This document shows, piece by piece, positions 6,725-15,129 of a stretch of DNA of 64,000 nt (position 1 is its first letter; every line of letters starts with the position of its first letter). The DNA is from Candidatus Brevundimonas phytovorans (GTDB lineage: Bacteria; Pseudomonadota; Alphaproteobacteria; Caulobacterales; Caulobacteraceae). The position numbers were made by a program, and so were the translations under genes. Location: NCBI GenBank assembly GCA_029203145.1, contig CP119309.1, positions 436,501 through 500,500 on the forward strand, in the 5' to 3' direction. The notes beneath the pieces are model-generated. The model made no database searches, was not told the origin of the DNA, and was given only the letters and a program-made list of their open reading frames with translations.

Positions 6725-8521
6725 CTATTTGGCTTTTTGCTCGGCGATCCAGCGGTCCATGCGGGCGTCGAGCAGGTCCAGCGGCAGGGGGCCGTCGACC
6801 AGGAGGGCGTCGTGGAAGGTGCGGACGTTGAAGCGGTCGCCCAGTTCGCGTTCGGCCTTCTGACGGATCTGGCGCAGGCGGATCTCACCGATCTTGTAGG
6901 CCGTGGCCTGGCCCGGCCAGCCGATGTAGCGCTGCAGCTCGGTCTCGATGTTGTGCGGGGCCAGGGCCGAGTTGTCGCGGAAGCAGGCGCGGGCCTGTTC
7001 CGTGGTCCAGCCCATCCAGTGCAGGCCGGTGTCGGCCACCAGGCGGCAGGCGCGCCACATCTCGTAGCTGAGACGGCCGAAGCGTTCGTAGGGGGTGCGG
7101 TAGATGCCCATCTCTTCGCCCAGGAACTCGGAATAGAGGCCCCAGCCCTCGATGAAGGCGGTCACGTCGGCGCCGCGACGATAGTAGGGCTGATCCGCGG
7201 CCTCCTGTTGCAGGGCGATCTGCAGGTGGTGGCCGGGGACGGCTTCGTGGACGGTCAGGGCGGGCAGTTCATAGAGGGGGCGCTGATCCAGCTTGGAGGT
7301 GTTGACGATATAGCCGCCGGCGACGCCGTTCTGCATCGAGCCCGAGTTGTAGCGGCCGGTGGTGTAGGTCTCCTCGATCTCACGCGGGACGGGGCGGACG
7401 CCGTAGGGCAGGCGCGGCAGGGTCCCGAACAGGGCAGGCAGGCCGTCGTCGGCGCGCTTGGCGATCTCGGAGGCCTTTTCCAGCAGCTGTTCGCGGCTGG
7501 TGGCGTAGAATTGCGGATCCGTGCGCAGGAAGTTGAGGAAGCCGGCGAAGTCGCCGGTCCAGCCGGCGGCGCGCATTTCGTCCTGCATCCGGGCGCGGAT
7601 GCGGGCGACCTCGTCCAGGCCGATCTGATGCACCTGATCCGGGGTCAGGTCGGTGGTGGTGTCGCTGCGAACCATGAAGGCGTAGAGGTCGCGACCGCCG
7701 GGACGATGGGTCAGGCCCGGCTCGGTCGGGGCCTTGGGCAGGTAGTCGTCGCGCAGCATGGCCAGCCAGGCCTGGCGGCGGGCGGTGATCGGGCCGTCGA
7801 TCAGGGCGCGGGCGCGGGCGCGCAGGGCGTCCTGATCCGTCGCCGGGATGTTGCCGGGCAGGGCGGCGAAAGGCTGCATCAGCACATCGCCGTCTGGGCC
7901 GGGCGTCACGTCGCGCTGAGCCTGACCCAGGGCGCTTTCGACCACGGAGCGGGCCTGAATGAGGCCGGTCGACAGGCCGCGGCGGGCGTTGGCGACGCCG
8001 GCGTCGTAATAGGCGGGGGCCGCCTCCAGTCGGGCCAGCCAGGCCTCGGCGTCGGCGCGGTTGGCGATGCGGGTCGAACTGGCCAGATAGGACAGGGTCT
8101 GGCCGGGGCCGCCCTCGGAATCAAAGGCCAGGCGCGACGGGTCCAGATTGATCCGCTCCAGCTCGCGGGCGATCAGATAGCGGGAGAAGGCTTGGTTCAG
8201 CCGCTGGTCCGCGTCGAGCGCGGCGGGATTGATGGCGTCCAGCCGGGTGAGCAGGGCCTGAAGCGGGACCTGACGCGCCAGGTCGCCGGCGCGGCTGGGG
8301 TCGGGCAGGCGCGACAGGGCGTCACGGTCGCCGTCCATGCCCGAACTGATCGGATCGACGCGGCGGAGGTAGGCCTCGTAGTCGGTCAGAACGCCGGCGA
8401 GGGCCGCGGCGGCGGGCGAGGTGGCGGTGGCGGCGGGGCGCGGCGGGGCGCTCTCGGCCAGAGCCGGCGTCGCCGTCATGAAGGCCGCGAGCGCCGCCCC
8501 GATCAGAAATTGCTCGTCCAT
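6725..8521 (-). CDS. DUF885 family exported metallopeptidase-like protein
   Basis: This is a 598-residue protein with an N-terminal signal peptide (MDEQFLIGAALAAFMTATPA). The DUF885 family is related to zinc carboxypeptidases. The key site is HEAVPGHHLQ near residue 425, an HExxH-like arrangement (HEAxPGHH) typical of the family, followed about 40 residues later by a FIEGWGLYSEFLG helix carrying the likely third ligand. It is predicted to be a periplasmic or outer-membrane-associated peptidase with unknown substrate. The start at 8521 has a GAGG ribosome site and gives the signal peptide directly. Confidence 0.88.
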   Translation of the reverse strand: MDEQFLIGAALAAFMTATPALAESAPPRPAATATSPAAAALAGVLTDYEAYLRRVDPISSGMDGDRDALSRLPDPSRAGDLARQVPLQALLTRLDAINPAALDADQRLNQAFSRYLIARELERINLDPSRLAFDSEGGPGQTLSYLASSTRIANRADAEAWLARLEAAPAYYDAGVANARRGLSTGLIQARSVVESALGQAQRDVTPGPDGDVLMQPFAALPGNIPATDQDALRARARALIDGPITARRQAWLAMLRDDYLPKAPTEPGLTHRPGGRDLYAFMVRSDTTTDLTPDQVHQIGLDEVARIRARMQDEMRAAGWTGDFAGFLNFLRTDPQFYATSREQLLEKASEIAKRADDGLPALFGTLPRLPYGVRPVPREIEETYTTGRYNSGSMQNGVAGGYIVNTSKLDQRPLYELPALTVHEAVPGHHLQIALQQEAADQPYYRRGADVTAFIEGWGLYSEFLGEEMGIYRTPYERFGRLSYEMWRACRLVADTGLHWMGWTTEQARACFRDNSALAPHNIETELQRYIGWPGQATAYKIGEIRLRQIRQKAERELGDRFNVRTFHDALLVDGPLPLDLLDARMDRWIAEQKAK

Positions 8522-8590
8522 ACTGTCCTCCCTCAAGCGGGAGGGAGGAGACAGGGCCGAAGGCGGACGGTCAAGCTGTCTCGGCGGGCG

Positions 8591-9091
8591 TCAGCCGCAG
8601 AGGGTGAAGAAGCGGTCGATCTGTTGATCCGAGCCGCGCTGGGCCACAAGCGGCGTGCGGTAGTCGGGGCCATAGGTCGCCAGCCAGCCCAGCTTGCGGA
8701 AGCGCAGGAAGACCGGGTCGCTGGTGCGGGCGACGGCGGTCAGGTCGAGGCCGTCGTGCATGGCCGAGGGCTCGGCCTTGGCGGGATAGGTCTCGGTATC
8801 GCCGCCGGATTCCAGGGCGATGACCCTGGGGTGGGCTTCGGGGACGGTCTGCAGGATTTGCAGGGCGCCCGAACCGGGACGGCAGGACAGGTCCAGAGGC
8901 ACATCGTCGGTCTCGGCCATGCCGTAGGAGAGGCTGGCTTCTTCGGCGTCCTCGTTCAGGTGCCAGTCGTAGCCGGCCACGGGGACGGGCGCGCCGCTGG
9001 AGGCGGCGACGAGGTTGGAGCCGACCGTGGGGGCGCAACCCGCGAGGGCGAGCGCCGCGAAAACGGGGGCGGTCCAGACGATCAGGCGCAT
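8591..9091 (-). CDS. Small lipoprotein, first of three related exported proteins
   Basis: This 166-residue protein has a lipobox (LALAGC, Cys19). The mature part contains YDWHLNEDAEEASLSYG, then VPLDLSCRPGSGALQI, and ends IDRFFTLCG. The two downstream-facing neighbours (9100-9534 and 9572-10039) share this outline: a tryptophan-containing opening strand, a central C-x-PG site and a terminal F-x-x-x-C. No named family was recognised. The shared plan suggests a locally duplicated envelope protein with a C-C disulfide. Confidence 0.6.
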   Translation of the reverse strand: MRLIVWTAPVFAALALAGCAPTVGSNLVAASSGAPVPVAGYDWHLNEDAEEASLSYGMAETDDVPLDLSCRPGSGALQILQTVPEAHPRVIALESGGDTETYPAKAEPSAMHDGLDLTAVARTSDPVFLRFRKLGWLATYGPDYRTPLVAQRGSDQQIDRFFTLCG

Positions 9092-9099
9092 GGTGGTCC

Positions 9100-9534
9100 T
9101 CAGCCGGTGCAGAGTTCGGCGAACCGGCGCAGCTTGGACAGATTCGCCCGGTCGATCTCTACCGGCGACGACTGTTCGCCGACCGTGACCTGCAATTTCC
9201 CATTGGCGAGGAAGGCGGCGAAGACCGGATGGTCGGCGCGCAGCATGGTCTGGAACTGGCCGCGCCGGGGGCGAACCTCGACATTGGCGGAGGCGGCGCC
9301 CGAGGTGATGACGGCGATGCCTTCGGCGGGCGGTGCGCCATAGAGGGTCAGCCGCACGATGCTGGAGCCGGGCGCGCACTCCAGCGTGGAGCGCAGGCGA
9401 GGGGTGTCGGGAATCTCATTGGCCAGGACCAGGGGACCGTTGTCGGCGTAAAGGGTCCAGGTCCAGGCCTCGGCGGCCGGGGTCGGCGTCGTCTGAAACG
9501 TCAGTGCGAGCGCCAGTGCGATCAGTCCAGTCAT
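9100..9534 (-). CDS. Small exported protein, second of three related
   Basis: This 144-residue protein has a signal peptide (MTGLIALALALTFQTTPTPA). The mature region has WTWTLYADNGPLVLANEIPD, then STLECAPGSSIVRLTLYG and a terminal FAELCTG, parallel to its neighbours. Two cysteines fall where the neighbours also have them, which suggests a conserved disulfide. The gap to the next gene is only 8 bases, consistent with one transcript. Function is unknown. Confidence 0.6.
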   Translation of the reverse strand: MTGLIALALALTFQTTPTPAAEAWTWTLYADNGPLVLANEIPDTPRLRSTLECAPGSSIVRLTLYGAPPAEGIAVITSGAASANVEVRPRRGQFQTMLRADHPVFAAFLANGKLQVTVGEQSSPVEIDRANLSKLRRFAELCTG

Positions 9535-9571
9535 GGTTCAGCCCCCGCTGATGCGTTCGGGCGGACTTTGG

Positions 9572-10039
9572 TCAGGCGTGGCTGGAAGCGCAATAGCTGA
9601 GGAAGCCCTGCACCATGCGGCGCTCGGCGCGGCTGGCGGTGATCTGGCGGGCGCCGGCGTCGCTCTGGACAGTCAGGCGGCCGCCGCGCGCCAGGCCGGT
9701 CAGGGCGGCGTCGGTCAGGGGCAGGCGGGTCTCGAAGGCTTCGCCGTCGGAAAGGGGGTCGATCGGCTGCGGTCCCAGGGCGGCGGGGATCAGGGCGGGG
9801 CTTTGCGGCTGGGCGTCGCCATAGACGACGGCGGTCTGATCGCCGGGCGAGCAGGTCAGCATCAGGGCCACCTGATCGGAATCCGGCAGGCCGTAGGCCA
9901 GCTTGGCCATCGGCCCTTCGTGCAGCAGATGCCAGCCCGCCGCGCCCTGGCCGGGGGCGGCGGGGGCGGTGGTCAGGGCCTGGCCGGCCAGAAGGGCCAG
10001 GCTGACGGCGGCGGCGGCGGGAAGCAGGGACTTCAACAT
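9572..10039 (-). CDS. Small exported protein, third of three related
   Basis: This 155-residue protein has an N-terminal signal or anchor (MLKSLLPAAAAVSLALLAG). GWHLLHEGPMAKLAYGLPD is followed by VALMLTCSPGDQTAVVYGD, and the C-terminus has FLSYCASSHA. It aligns by eye with the other two members (W..L.E....L.YG....D.V.L.L.C.PG). It is the promoter-proximal gene of the trio. No function can be assigned. Confidence 0.6.
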   Translation of the reverse strand: MLKSLLPAAAAVSLALLAGQALTTAPAAPGQGAAGWHLLHEGPMAKLAYGLPDSDQVALMLTCSPGDQTAVVYGDAQPQSPALIPAALGPQPIDPLSDGEAFETRLPLTDAALTGLARGGRLTVQSDAGARQITASRAERRMVQGFLSYCASSHA

Positions 10040-10162
10040 TACAAATCACTCGCGTTCGACAGAGCAAACGCGGGTCGCTTGTTAAGGGTTCACCGCTCCG
10101 CTTGCGCGAATGCGACTTGGCGGCCCCCTGTCGCCGGAATCACACGCTTCGCCGAACGCGGA

Positions 10163-10885
10163 TCAGAAGGGGCTGAAGCGCTCCACCAGGGACTGAGCGG
10201 CCGGCGTGGACTGCATCCGGCTGATGTCGCCGCGACCGCCGTAGCTGATGCGGGCCTCGGCGATCTGGGTGTGGGCGATGGTGTTGGCCGAAGAGATATC
10301 CTCGGGGCGCACGATGCCGGCCACGGTCAGTTCGCGGACCTCGCGGTTGGTGCGCACTTCTTGCCGACCCTGGATGACCATGTTGCCGTTGGGCATGACG
10401 GCGGTGACGACGGCGGCGACGGTCAGGTTGACGCGCTCGGAGCGGTTGACGCTGCCCGAGCCCGAGGCGTTGGACTCGCCTTCGGTGCCGATCATCTTGG
10501 CCGGATCGAAACCGCCGGGGAAGGCGCGGCCCAGGCTGTTTTCCAGGCCGAAGAAGTTGGTGACGCCGCCCGAGATGGCGTTGCTGCGGGCGCGCTGGGT
10601 CGAGTTCTGGGTCTGGGCGCGATCGTTGATGTCGATGTTGACGGTCAGGATATCGCCGACGCGGCGGGCGCGCTGATCGCCGAAGAAGCTGCGGGCGCCG
10701 GTGCGCCACAGGCTGTTGGCTGAGGCGGGCGTGGGCGTCGGCAGATAGGCCTGTTCGACCGGAACCAGGGCGGCGGGATAGCCGATAGGGGCCAGGTCGG
10801 GGCCCTTCACCGTCTCGGAGATGGTGGAGCAGGCGCCCAGCGAGAGGGCGGAGGCGGCGGCGGCGAGGATCAGGACTTTACGCAT
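10163..10885 (-). CDS. flgH: Flagellar L-ring lipoprotein FlgH
   Basis: FlgH forms the outer-membrane L ring around the flagellar rod. The 240-residue protein has a lipobox (SLGAC, Cys19) and the family core SLWRTGARSFFGDQRARRVG, then DILTVNIDINDRA. It ends with the conserved GGRGDISRMQSTPAAQ and a terminal ERFSPF. Length is normal. It is last in the flgF-flgG-flgA-flgH operon, 11 bases after flgA. Confidence 0.95.
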   Translation of the reverse strand: MRKVLILAAAASALSLGACSTISETVKGPDLAPIGYPAALVPVEQAYLPTPTPASANSLWRTGARSFFGDQRARRVGDILTVNIDINDRAQTQNSTQRARSNAISGGVTNFFGLENSLGRAFPGGFDPAKMIGTEGESNASGSGSVNRSERVNLTVAAVVTAVMPNGNMVIQGRQEVRTNREVRELTVAGIVRPEDISSANTIAHTQIAEARISYGGRGDISRMQSTPAAQSLVERFSPF

Positions 10886-10896
10886 GACGGGATCTC

Positions 10897-11688
10897 TCAG
10901 CGGGCGGCGAATTGTTGCGGATTGGCGCGAGCCGTTTGGGCGGCGGGACCGGCGACGGCGCGACCGGGCGCGACGGCGACGGCGTCGATGGTGCGGCCCG
11001 ACTGGACGTTCAGCACCGGCAGGGCTTCGCCCGCCGAGGCGTTGCGCGTGGCCTTGCCGGTGACGGTCAGCTCGACGCCGCCGACGCTGTAGGCGACCTC
11101 GACCATGTCGTTTCGGGCGATGACCTGAGGCGAGGCCAGGTCGCGGCTGGTCACGGCGGCGCCGGCGCGAAGCGCGCGCTTGGCCGACAGACCGACCACC
11201 TGATCGGCGTCCTGAGGACCGCCGGCGGGGGCCTGATGCGCCTGAACCGTGGACCAGACGACGTCTTCCGGCTGGACGATGTCGCCGGCGGCCAGGCTGC
11301 GGGCATAGGTCAGGACCTCGACCGTGGCGCCGGGGCGCGAGGCCACGGCGGCCCCCACGCTGGCGACGGCAGGGCGGGCCGAGGCGTCCGCTGGCAAGGC
11401 GCCGCCTTCGCGGACGACGATGCGGCGCAGGCCCTGGGGGTTGGCCCAGTCGAGACCGGCGCGGCGGGCGGCGGCCTGGATCTGGCTGGCTTCGAAGACG
11501 GCGGTGGCGCCGAGGCGCTGGCCGACCACGACGCCCGAGGCGGCGCCCGCGTCGTCGAACAACTCGCCCAGGGTGACGCGGCCGTCGTCGTCGGTCGGGT
11601 CGGGCAGCAGGCTGACCGGGCCGGCCAGGGCCGGGGCGGCGAGGGCGGCGAGGCCGAGGGCCAGGATGAGGCTGCGGATCATGGCCAT
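10897..11688 (-). CDS. flgA: Flagellar basal-body P-ring formation protein FlgA
   Basis: FlgA is the periplasmic chaperone needed to assemble the FlgI P ring. The 263-residue sequence has a signal peptide (MIRSLILALGLAALAAPALA) and a C-terminal SAF-like domain (ARSLAAGDIVQPEDVVWS, LSAKRALRAGAAVTSRDL) typical of ChapFlgA proteins. The ending VQSGRTIDAVAVAPGRAVAG is also characteristic. It follows flgG by 3 bases and precedes flgH by 11, so the genes are co-transcribed. The first or third residue (both Met) could be the start. Confidence 0.92.
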   Translation of the reverse strand: MAMIRSLILALGLAALAAPALAGPVSLLPDPTDDDGRVTLGELFDDAGAASGVVVGQRLGATAVFEASQIQAAARRAGLDWANPQGLRRIVVREGGALPADASARPAVASVGAAVASRPGATVEVLTYARSLAAGDIVQPEDVVWSTVQAHQAPAGGPQDADQVVGLSAKRALRAGAAVTSRDLASPQVIARNDMVEVAYSVGGVELTVTGKATRNASAGEALPVLNVQSGRTIDAVAVAPGRAVAGPAAQTARANPQQFAAR

Positions 11689-11691
11689 GAT

Positions 11692-12480
11692 CTAGCTCTT
11701 CACCTGGGCCGAGACGGACAGCATTTCGTCGGCCGTCTTGATGACCTTGGAGTTCATCTCATAGGCGCGCTGGGCCACGATCAGGCTGGTGATTTCGCTG
11801 ACCGCGTCGACGTTGGAGGCCTCGGTATAACCCTGCAACAGGTGGCCGTAGCCGGGCTCGTTCGGGGCGCCGATGGTGGCCGCGCCCGAGGCGGCGGTTT
11901 CCAGCAGCAGGTTGTCGCCGATGGCTTCCAGGCCGGCCTCGTTGAAGAAGGTCGCCAGTTCCAGCTGACCGACAACCTGCGGCGCGGTCTGGCCCTGGGT
12001 CGTGACCTGAACCTGACCCGACTTGGAGATGGTGACGTCGATGGCGTCCTGCGGGATGGTGATGGCCGGTTCGACCGCATAGCCGTCTTCCGTCACCAGC
12101 TGGCCCTCGCCGTTCGGGGCGAAGTTGCCGGCGCGGGTGTAGGCGATCTCGCCCGAGGGCATGGTGATCTGGAAGTAGCCCTTGCCGTCGATGGCGATGT
12201 CGTAGGGATTGCCGGTGCGGGTGGGGCTGCCCTGTTCGGTGATGCGGTAGACGCTGCCGGCCTTGACGCCGGCGCCGATCTGGATGCCGGTCGGGACGAC
12301 AGTGCCCTGGGTCGAGGACTGCGAGCCCATGCGTTCGGCGTTCTGATACAGCAGGTCCTGGAACTCGGCCCGCTGACGCTTGAAGCCGACCGTGTTCATG
12401 TTGGCGATGTTGTTGGAGATGACCTCGACGTTCAGCTGTTGGGCCAGCATGCCGGAGGTGGCGGTTCTGAGAGCGCGCAT
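11692..12480 (-). CDS. flgG: Flagellar distal rod protein FlgG
   Basis: FlgG builds the distal rod of the flagellar basal body. The 262-residue protein begins MRALRTATSGMLAQQLNVEV with the rod-protein motif SNNIANMNTVGFKRQRAEFQ. It carries the family signature GNPYDIAIDGKGYFQI and ends in the coiled-coil LIVAQRAYEMNSKVIKTADE. Length is standard. It lies 17 bases after flgF in the same operon. Confidence 0.97.
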   Translation of the reverse strand: MRALRTATSGMLAQQLNVEVISNNIANMNTVGFKRQRAEFQDLLYQNAERMGSQSSTQGTVVPTGIQIGAGVKAGSVYRITEQGSPTRTGNPYDIAIDGKGYFQITMPSGEIAYTRAGNFAPNGEGQLVTEDGYAVEPAITIPQDAIDVTISKSGQVQVTTQGQTAPQVVGQLELATFFNEAGLEAIGDNLLLETAASGAATIGAPNEPGYGHLLQGYTEASNVDAVSEITSLIVAQRAYEMNSKVIKTADEMLSVSAQVKS

Positions 12481-12497
12481 CGTTCGGGCTTTCCTTA

Positions 12498-13235
12498 CTA
12501 GCCGACCCGGCCCAGCCGCTCGACCGAGCGGCGTGACAGGTCGTTGGCGTTTTCGATCATCTTGGTGACGCGCTCGTAGGCGCGGCTGATCTCGATCAGG
12601 TTGGTGATTTCCTGAAGCGTGTTGACGTTCGAGCCTTCCAGCATGCCCTGACGGATCTGCACGTCGGTGGCTTCCGTGGGCTGGACGTTGGAGGTGTTGC
12701 GATAGAGGCCGTCGCCGCTTTTCTGCAGCACGGCCAAGGCGTCGAAGCGGACCGCGTTCAGGCGGGCGACGGGCTGGCCTTCCTGACTGATGGTGCCGTC
12801 GGCGCCGACGCTGACGGGGCCGCGCTCGGGGTCCAGCGTGATCGGGCCGCCGTCGCCCAGGACCGGCAGGCCCTGCTTGGTGGTCAGCACGCCCTCGGCG
12901 TTGGTGGTGAAGCCGCCGTCGCGGGTATAGGCCTGGCCTGCGCCGCTCTGGACCGCGAAGAAGGCGCCTTCGCCCTCGATGGCGAAGTCCAGCGGGCGGC
13001 CGGTCTGCTTCATCGAGCCCTGGCCGAAGTCGCGGCCCACGCCCTTGTCCAGCACGAAGCTGGCCGAGGGACGGATGTTGTCGTTGCGGGCGCGCTGGCC
13101 GATCTCGGCCCCGACCATCAGCTGTTCGACCTTGAACCCTGTGGTGTCGGCGTTGGCGACGTTGTTCGCCACGATGTCCAGCTCGCGGCGAAGCGTCATC
13201 TGACGGGACAATCCGATGTAGGCGGCGTTTTCCAC
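12498..13235 (-). CDS. flgF: Flagellar proximal rod protein FlgF
   Basis: FlgF is a proximal rod subunit. The 245-residue protein has the rod motif VANNVANADTTGFKVEQLMV near its N-terminus, the central LDFAIEGEGAFFAVQ, and a terminal helix with LIEISRAYERVTKMIENAND. It is the first gene of the operon and lies directly downstream of a sigma-54 promoter with perfect -24/-12 elements. That fits class III flagellar control in Caulobacter relatives. Confidence 0.96.
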   Translation of the reverse strand: MENAAYIGLSRQMTLRRELDIVANNVANADTTGFKVEQLMVGAEIGQRARNDNIRPSASFVLDKGVGRDFGQGSMKQTGRPLDFAIEGEGAFFAVQSGAGQAYTRDGGFTTNAEGVLTTKQGLPVLGDGGPITLDPERGPVSVGADGTISQEGQPVARLNAVRFDALAVLQKSGDGLYRNTSNVQPTEATDVQIRQGMLEGSNVNTLQEITNLIEISRAYERVTKMIENANDLSRRSVERLGRVG

Positions 13236-13262
13236 GAGTGCGGCTCCTTCGCCGATCTCGTC

Positions 13263-13277
13263 GCAACGACCGTGCCA
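13263..13277 (-). promoter_or_regulatory. Sigma-54 promoter of the flgFGAH operon
   Basis: On the minus strand the sequence is TGGCACGGTCGTTGC: -24 TGGCAC, five bases, -12 TTGC. This matches the RpoN consensus exactly at the invariant GG and GC with correct spacing. It sits 28 bases upstream of the flgF start codon. In Caulobacter such flagellar promoters are activated by FlbD. No FlbD site was sought in detail. Confidence 0.88.
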
Positions 13278-13351
13278 ACAGGGTTAATCCAGTCACAGCG
13301 GGGATTTGAGCGGAATCGACCCCTCGGGCGCCCGGCAGGATTTGCCGATCG

Positions 13352-13367
13352 TAAACGCCTCGTTAAC
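13352..13367 (+). promoter_or_regulatory. Candidate CtrA box upstream of fliL
   Basis: TAAA, seven bases, then TTAAC resembles the CtrA consensus TTAA-N7-TTAAC with one mismatch in the left half. It lies about 45 bases ahead of the fliL start. The fliL operon is known to be CtrA-controlled in Caulobacter crescentus, so the site is plausible but unproven here. Confidence 0.45.
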
Positions 13368-13408
13368 CAAAATCGCCTCATCAGAAGGGCTGAGATGATC
13401 GGGGCGAC

Positions 13409-14056
13409 GTGCGGATGCTGAAGCTGAAGCTGGGCAAGAAGAAAGACGCGGCGACGGACGACGCCAACCTGCCCGCCGTCACGGACGGCGAGGGCGGCGA
13501 AGGCGCGCCCGCCAAGAAGAAGCTGCCCCTGCTGTTCATCATTATCCCGGCGGCCCTGGTCGTGCTGGGCGGCGGCGGGGCGGCGGCCTTCCTGCTGATG
13601 AAGCCCAAGCCGGCCGAGGCTGAGGCCGGCGCCGAACACGCCGCGCCGGCCAAGAAGGACGAAAAGGCCAAGAAGGGCGGCGAGCACGGCGGCGGCGGCA
13701 AGGAGGGCGAGGCCGATCCGGCGGCGGGCGTGATCGCGGCGGGGCCCGACGGCGTGACCTTCTACACCCTGCCCGACATGATCGTGAACATTCAGTCGCC
13801 GGACGGCCGTCCGACCTATCTGAAGCTGAAGCTGACGCTGGAGATGAAGGACGCCGAGCTGGCCAGCCATCTGCAGGGCGAGGCGCCGCGGATGCAGGAC
13901 ATGTTCCAGGGCTTCCTGCGCGAACTGCGCCCCGAGGACCTGGCCGGATCGGCCGGCTCCTATCAGCTGCGCGCCGAGATCCTGCGCCGGGTCAACCTGA
14001 TCGCCGCGCCGGGCAAGGTGGACGCCGTGCTGATCGAAGAAATGCTGGTGTCCTAG
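13409..14056 (+). CDS. fliL: Flagellar basal-body-associated protein FliL
   Basis: FliL is an inner-membrane protein near the stator that affects torque and motor stability. The 215-residue sequence has a charged cytoplasmic N-terminus and one membrane helix at about residues 40-63. A Lys/Glu/Gly-rich linker leads to a periplasmic domain (YTLPDMIVNIQSPDGRPTYL, then LKLTLEMKD). It ends with RRVNLIAAPGKVDAVLIEEM, as in alphaproteobacterial FliL. The start may be GTG 13409 or ATG 13415. It precedes fliM by one base. Confidence 0.93.
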   Translation: MRMLKLKLGKKKDAATDDANLPAVTDGEGGEGAPAKKKLPLLFIIIPAALVVLGGGGAAAFLLMKPKPAEAEAGAEHAAPAKKDEKAKKGGEHGGGGKEGEADPAAGVIAAGPDGVTFYTLPDMIVNIQSPDGRPTYLKLKLTLEMKDAELASHLQGEAPRMQDMFQGFLRELRPEDLAGSAGSYQLRAEILRRVNLIAAPGKVDAVLIEEMLVS

Positions 14057-14057
14057 C

Positions 14058-15128
14058 ATGAGCGACACCCTGGCGGCCGACAGCGAACTGGACCCCTTCG
14101 GCGGCGCCGCCGACCTGGGAGAGGACATGGGCGCGGCCCTGTCCGAGCGCGTGCTGAACCAGGACGAGATCGACAGCCTGCTGGGCTTCGACATGGGCGA
14201 CGGCGACGACTCCGAAAGGAGCGGCATTCGCGCCATCATCAACTCGGCCCTGGTCTCCTACGAGCGCCTGCCGATGCTCGAGATCGTCTTCGACCGCCTG
14301 GTGCGGTTGATGACGACGTCCCTGCGCAACTTCACCTCGGACAACGTCGAGGTCAGCCTCGACACCATCAGCTCGATCCGCTTCGGCGACTATCTGAACT
14401 CGATCCCGCTGCCGGCCATTCTGGCGGTGTTTCGGGCCGAGGAGCTGGACAACTACGGCCTGCTGACGGTCGACAGCAATCTGATCTACTCGATCGTCGA
14501 CGTCCTGCTGGGCGGGCGTCGCGGCACGGCGGCGCTGCGCATCGAGGGGCGGCCCTACACCACGATCGAGCGGGTGCTGGTGCAGCGCATGGTCGAGGTC
14601 ATCCTGAACGACGCGCGTCAGGCCTTCGAGCCGCTGACCCCGGTGCACTTCACCCTGGACCGGCTGGAGACCAATCCGCGTTTCGCCGCCATCGCGCGCC
14701 CGGCCAACGCGGCCATTCTGGTCAAGCTGCGCATCGACATGGAAGACCGCGGCGGTCGAGTTGAGCTGCTGCTGCCCTATTCGACGCTGGAACCTATCCG
14801 CAAGATGCTGCTGCAGCAGTTCATGGGCGAGAAGTTCGGCCGCGACAACATCTGGGAAGGCCACTTGGCCACCGAGCTCTGGACGACCGAGACCGAGGTC
14901 CGCTGCGTTCTGGACGAGCAGCAGATCCCGCTGTCCCAGGCGCTGAACTTCAAGGTCGGGGACACCCTGATGCTGAACGTCTCGCCGGATTCCGAAGTGT
15001 CGGTGCGGGCGGGCTCCATCCCGCTGACGACCGGCAAGATGGGCCGCAGGGGCCAGCATATCGCCGTGCGGGTCGAAGGTCCCATCAACCCCGACATCGC
15101 CGCCAACCTGAGCCGAGGGAAACGCTGA
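14058..15128 (+). CDS. fliM: Flagellar motor switch protein FliM
   Basis: FliM forms the C ring with FliG and FliN and binds phosphorylated CheY to reverse rotation. The 356-residue protein has the conserved NQDEIDSLLGF near residue 35 and a middle CheC-like domain (PAILAVFRAEELDNYGLL, then LIYSIVDVLLGG). The C-terminal SpoA domain contains FKVGDTLMLN. The canonical N-terminal CheY-binding motif sits after an extra N-terminal stretch of about 33 residues. It is coupled to fliL (1-base gap) and to the DUF6468 gene. Confidence 0.96.
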   Translation: MSDTLAADSELDPFGGAADLGEDMGAALSERVLNQDEIDSLLGFDMGDGDDSERSGIRAIINSALVSYERLPMLEIVFDRLVRLMTTSLRNFTSDNVEVSLDTISSIRFGDYLNSIPLPAILAVFRAEELDNYGLLTVDSNLIYSIVDVLLGGRRGTAALRIEGRPYTTIERVLVQRMVEVILNDARQAFEPLTPVHFTLDRLETNPRFAAIARPANAAILVKLRIDMEDRGGRVELLLPYSTLEPIRKMLLQQFMGEKFGRDNIWEGHLATELWTTETEVRCVLDEQQIPLSQALNFKVGDTLMLNVSPDSEVSVRAGSIPLTTGKMGRRGQHIAVRVEGPINPDIAANLSRGKR

Positions 15129-15129
15129 C

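Noticed and set aside
6647..9343. A very long plus-strand open frame opposite the DUF885 and small exported genes
   Set aside because: It is the antisense shadow of the real minus-strand genes. It shows a low-complexity Gly/Gln/Ala/Arg-rich composition and no family motif.
11692..13296. A single 534-codon frame covering flgG and part of flgF
   Set aside because: The real FlgG starts at the conserved MRALRTATSGMLAQ. The N-terminal extension is Arg/Gly-rich out-of-frame sequence of flgF.
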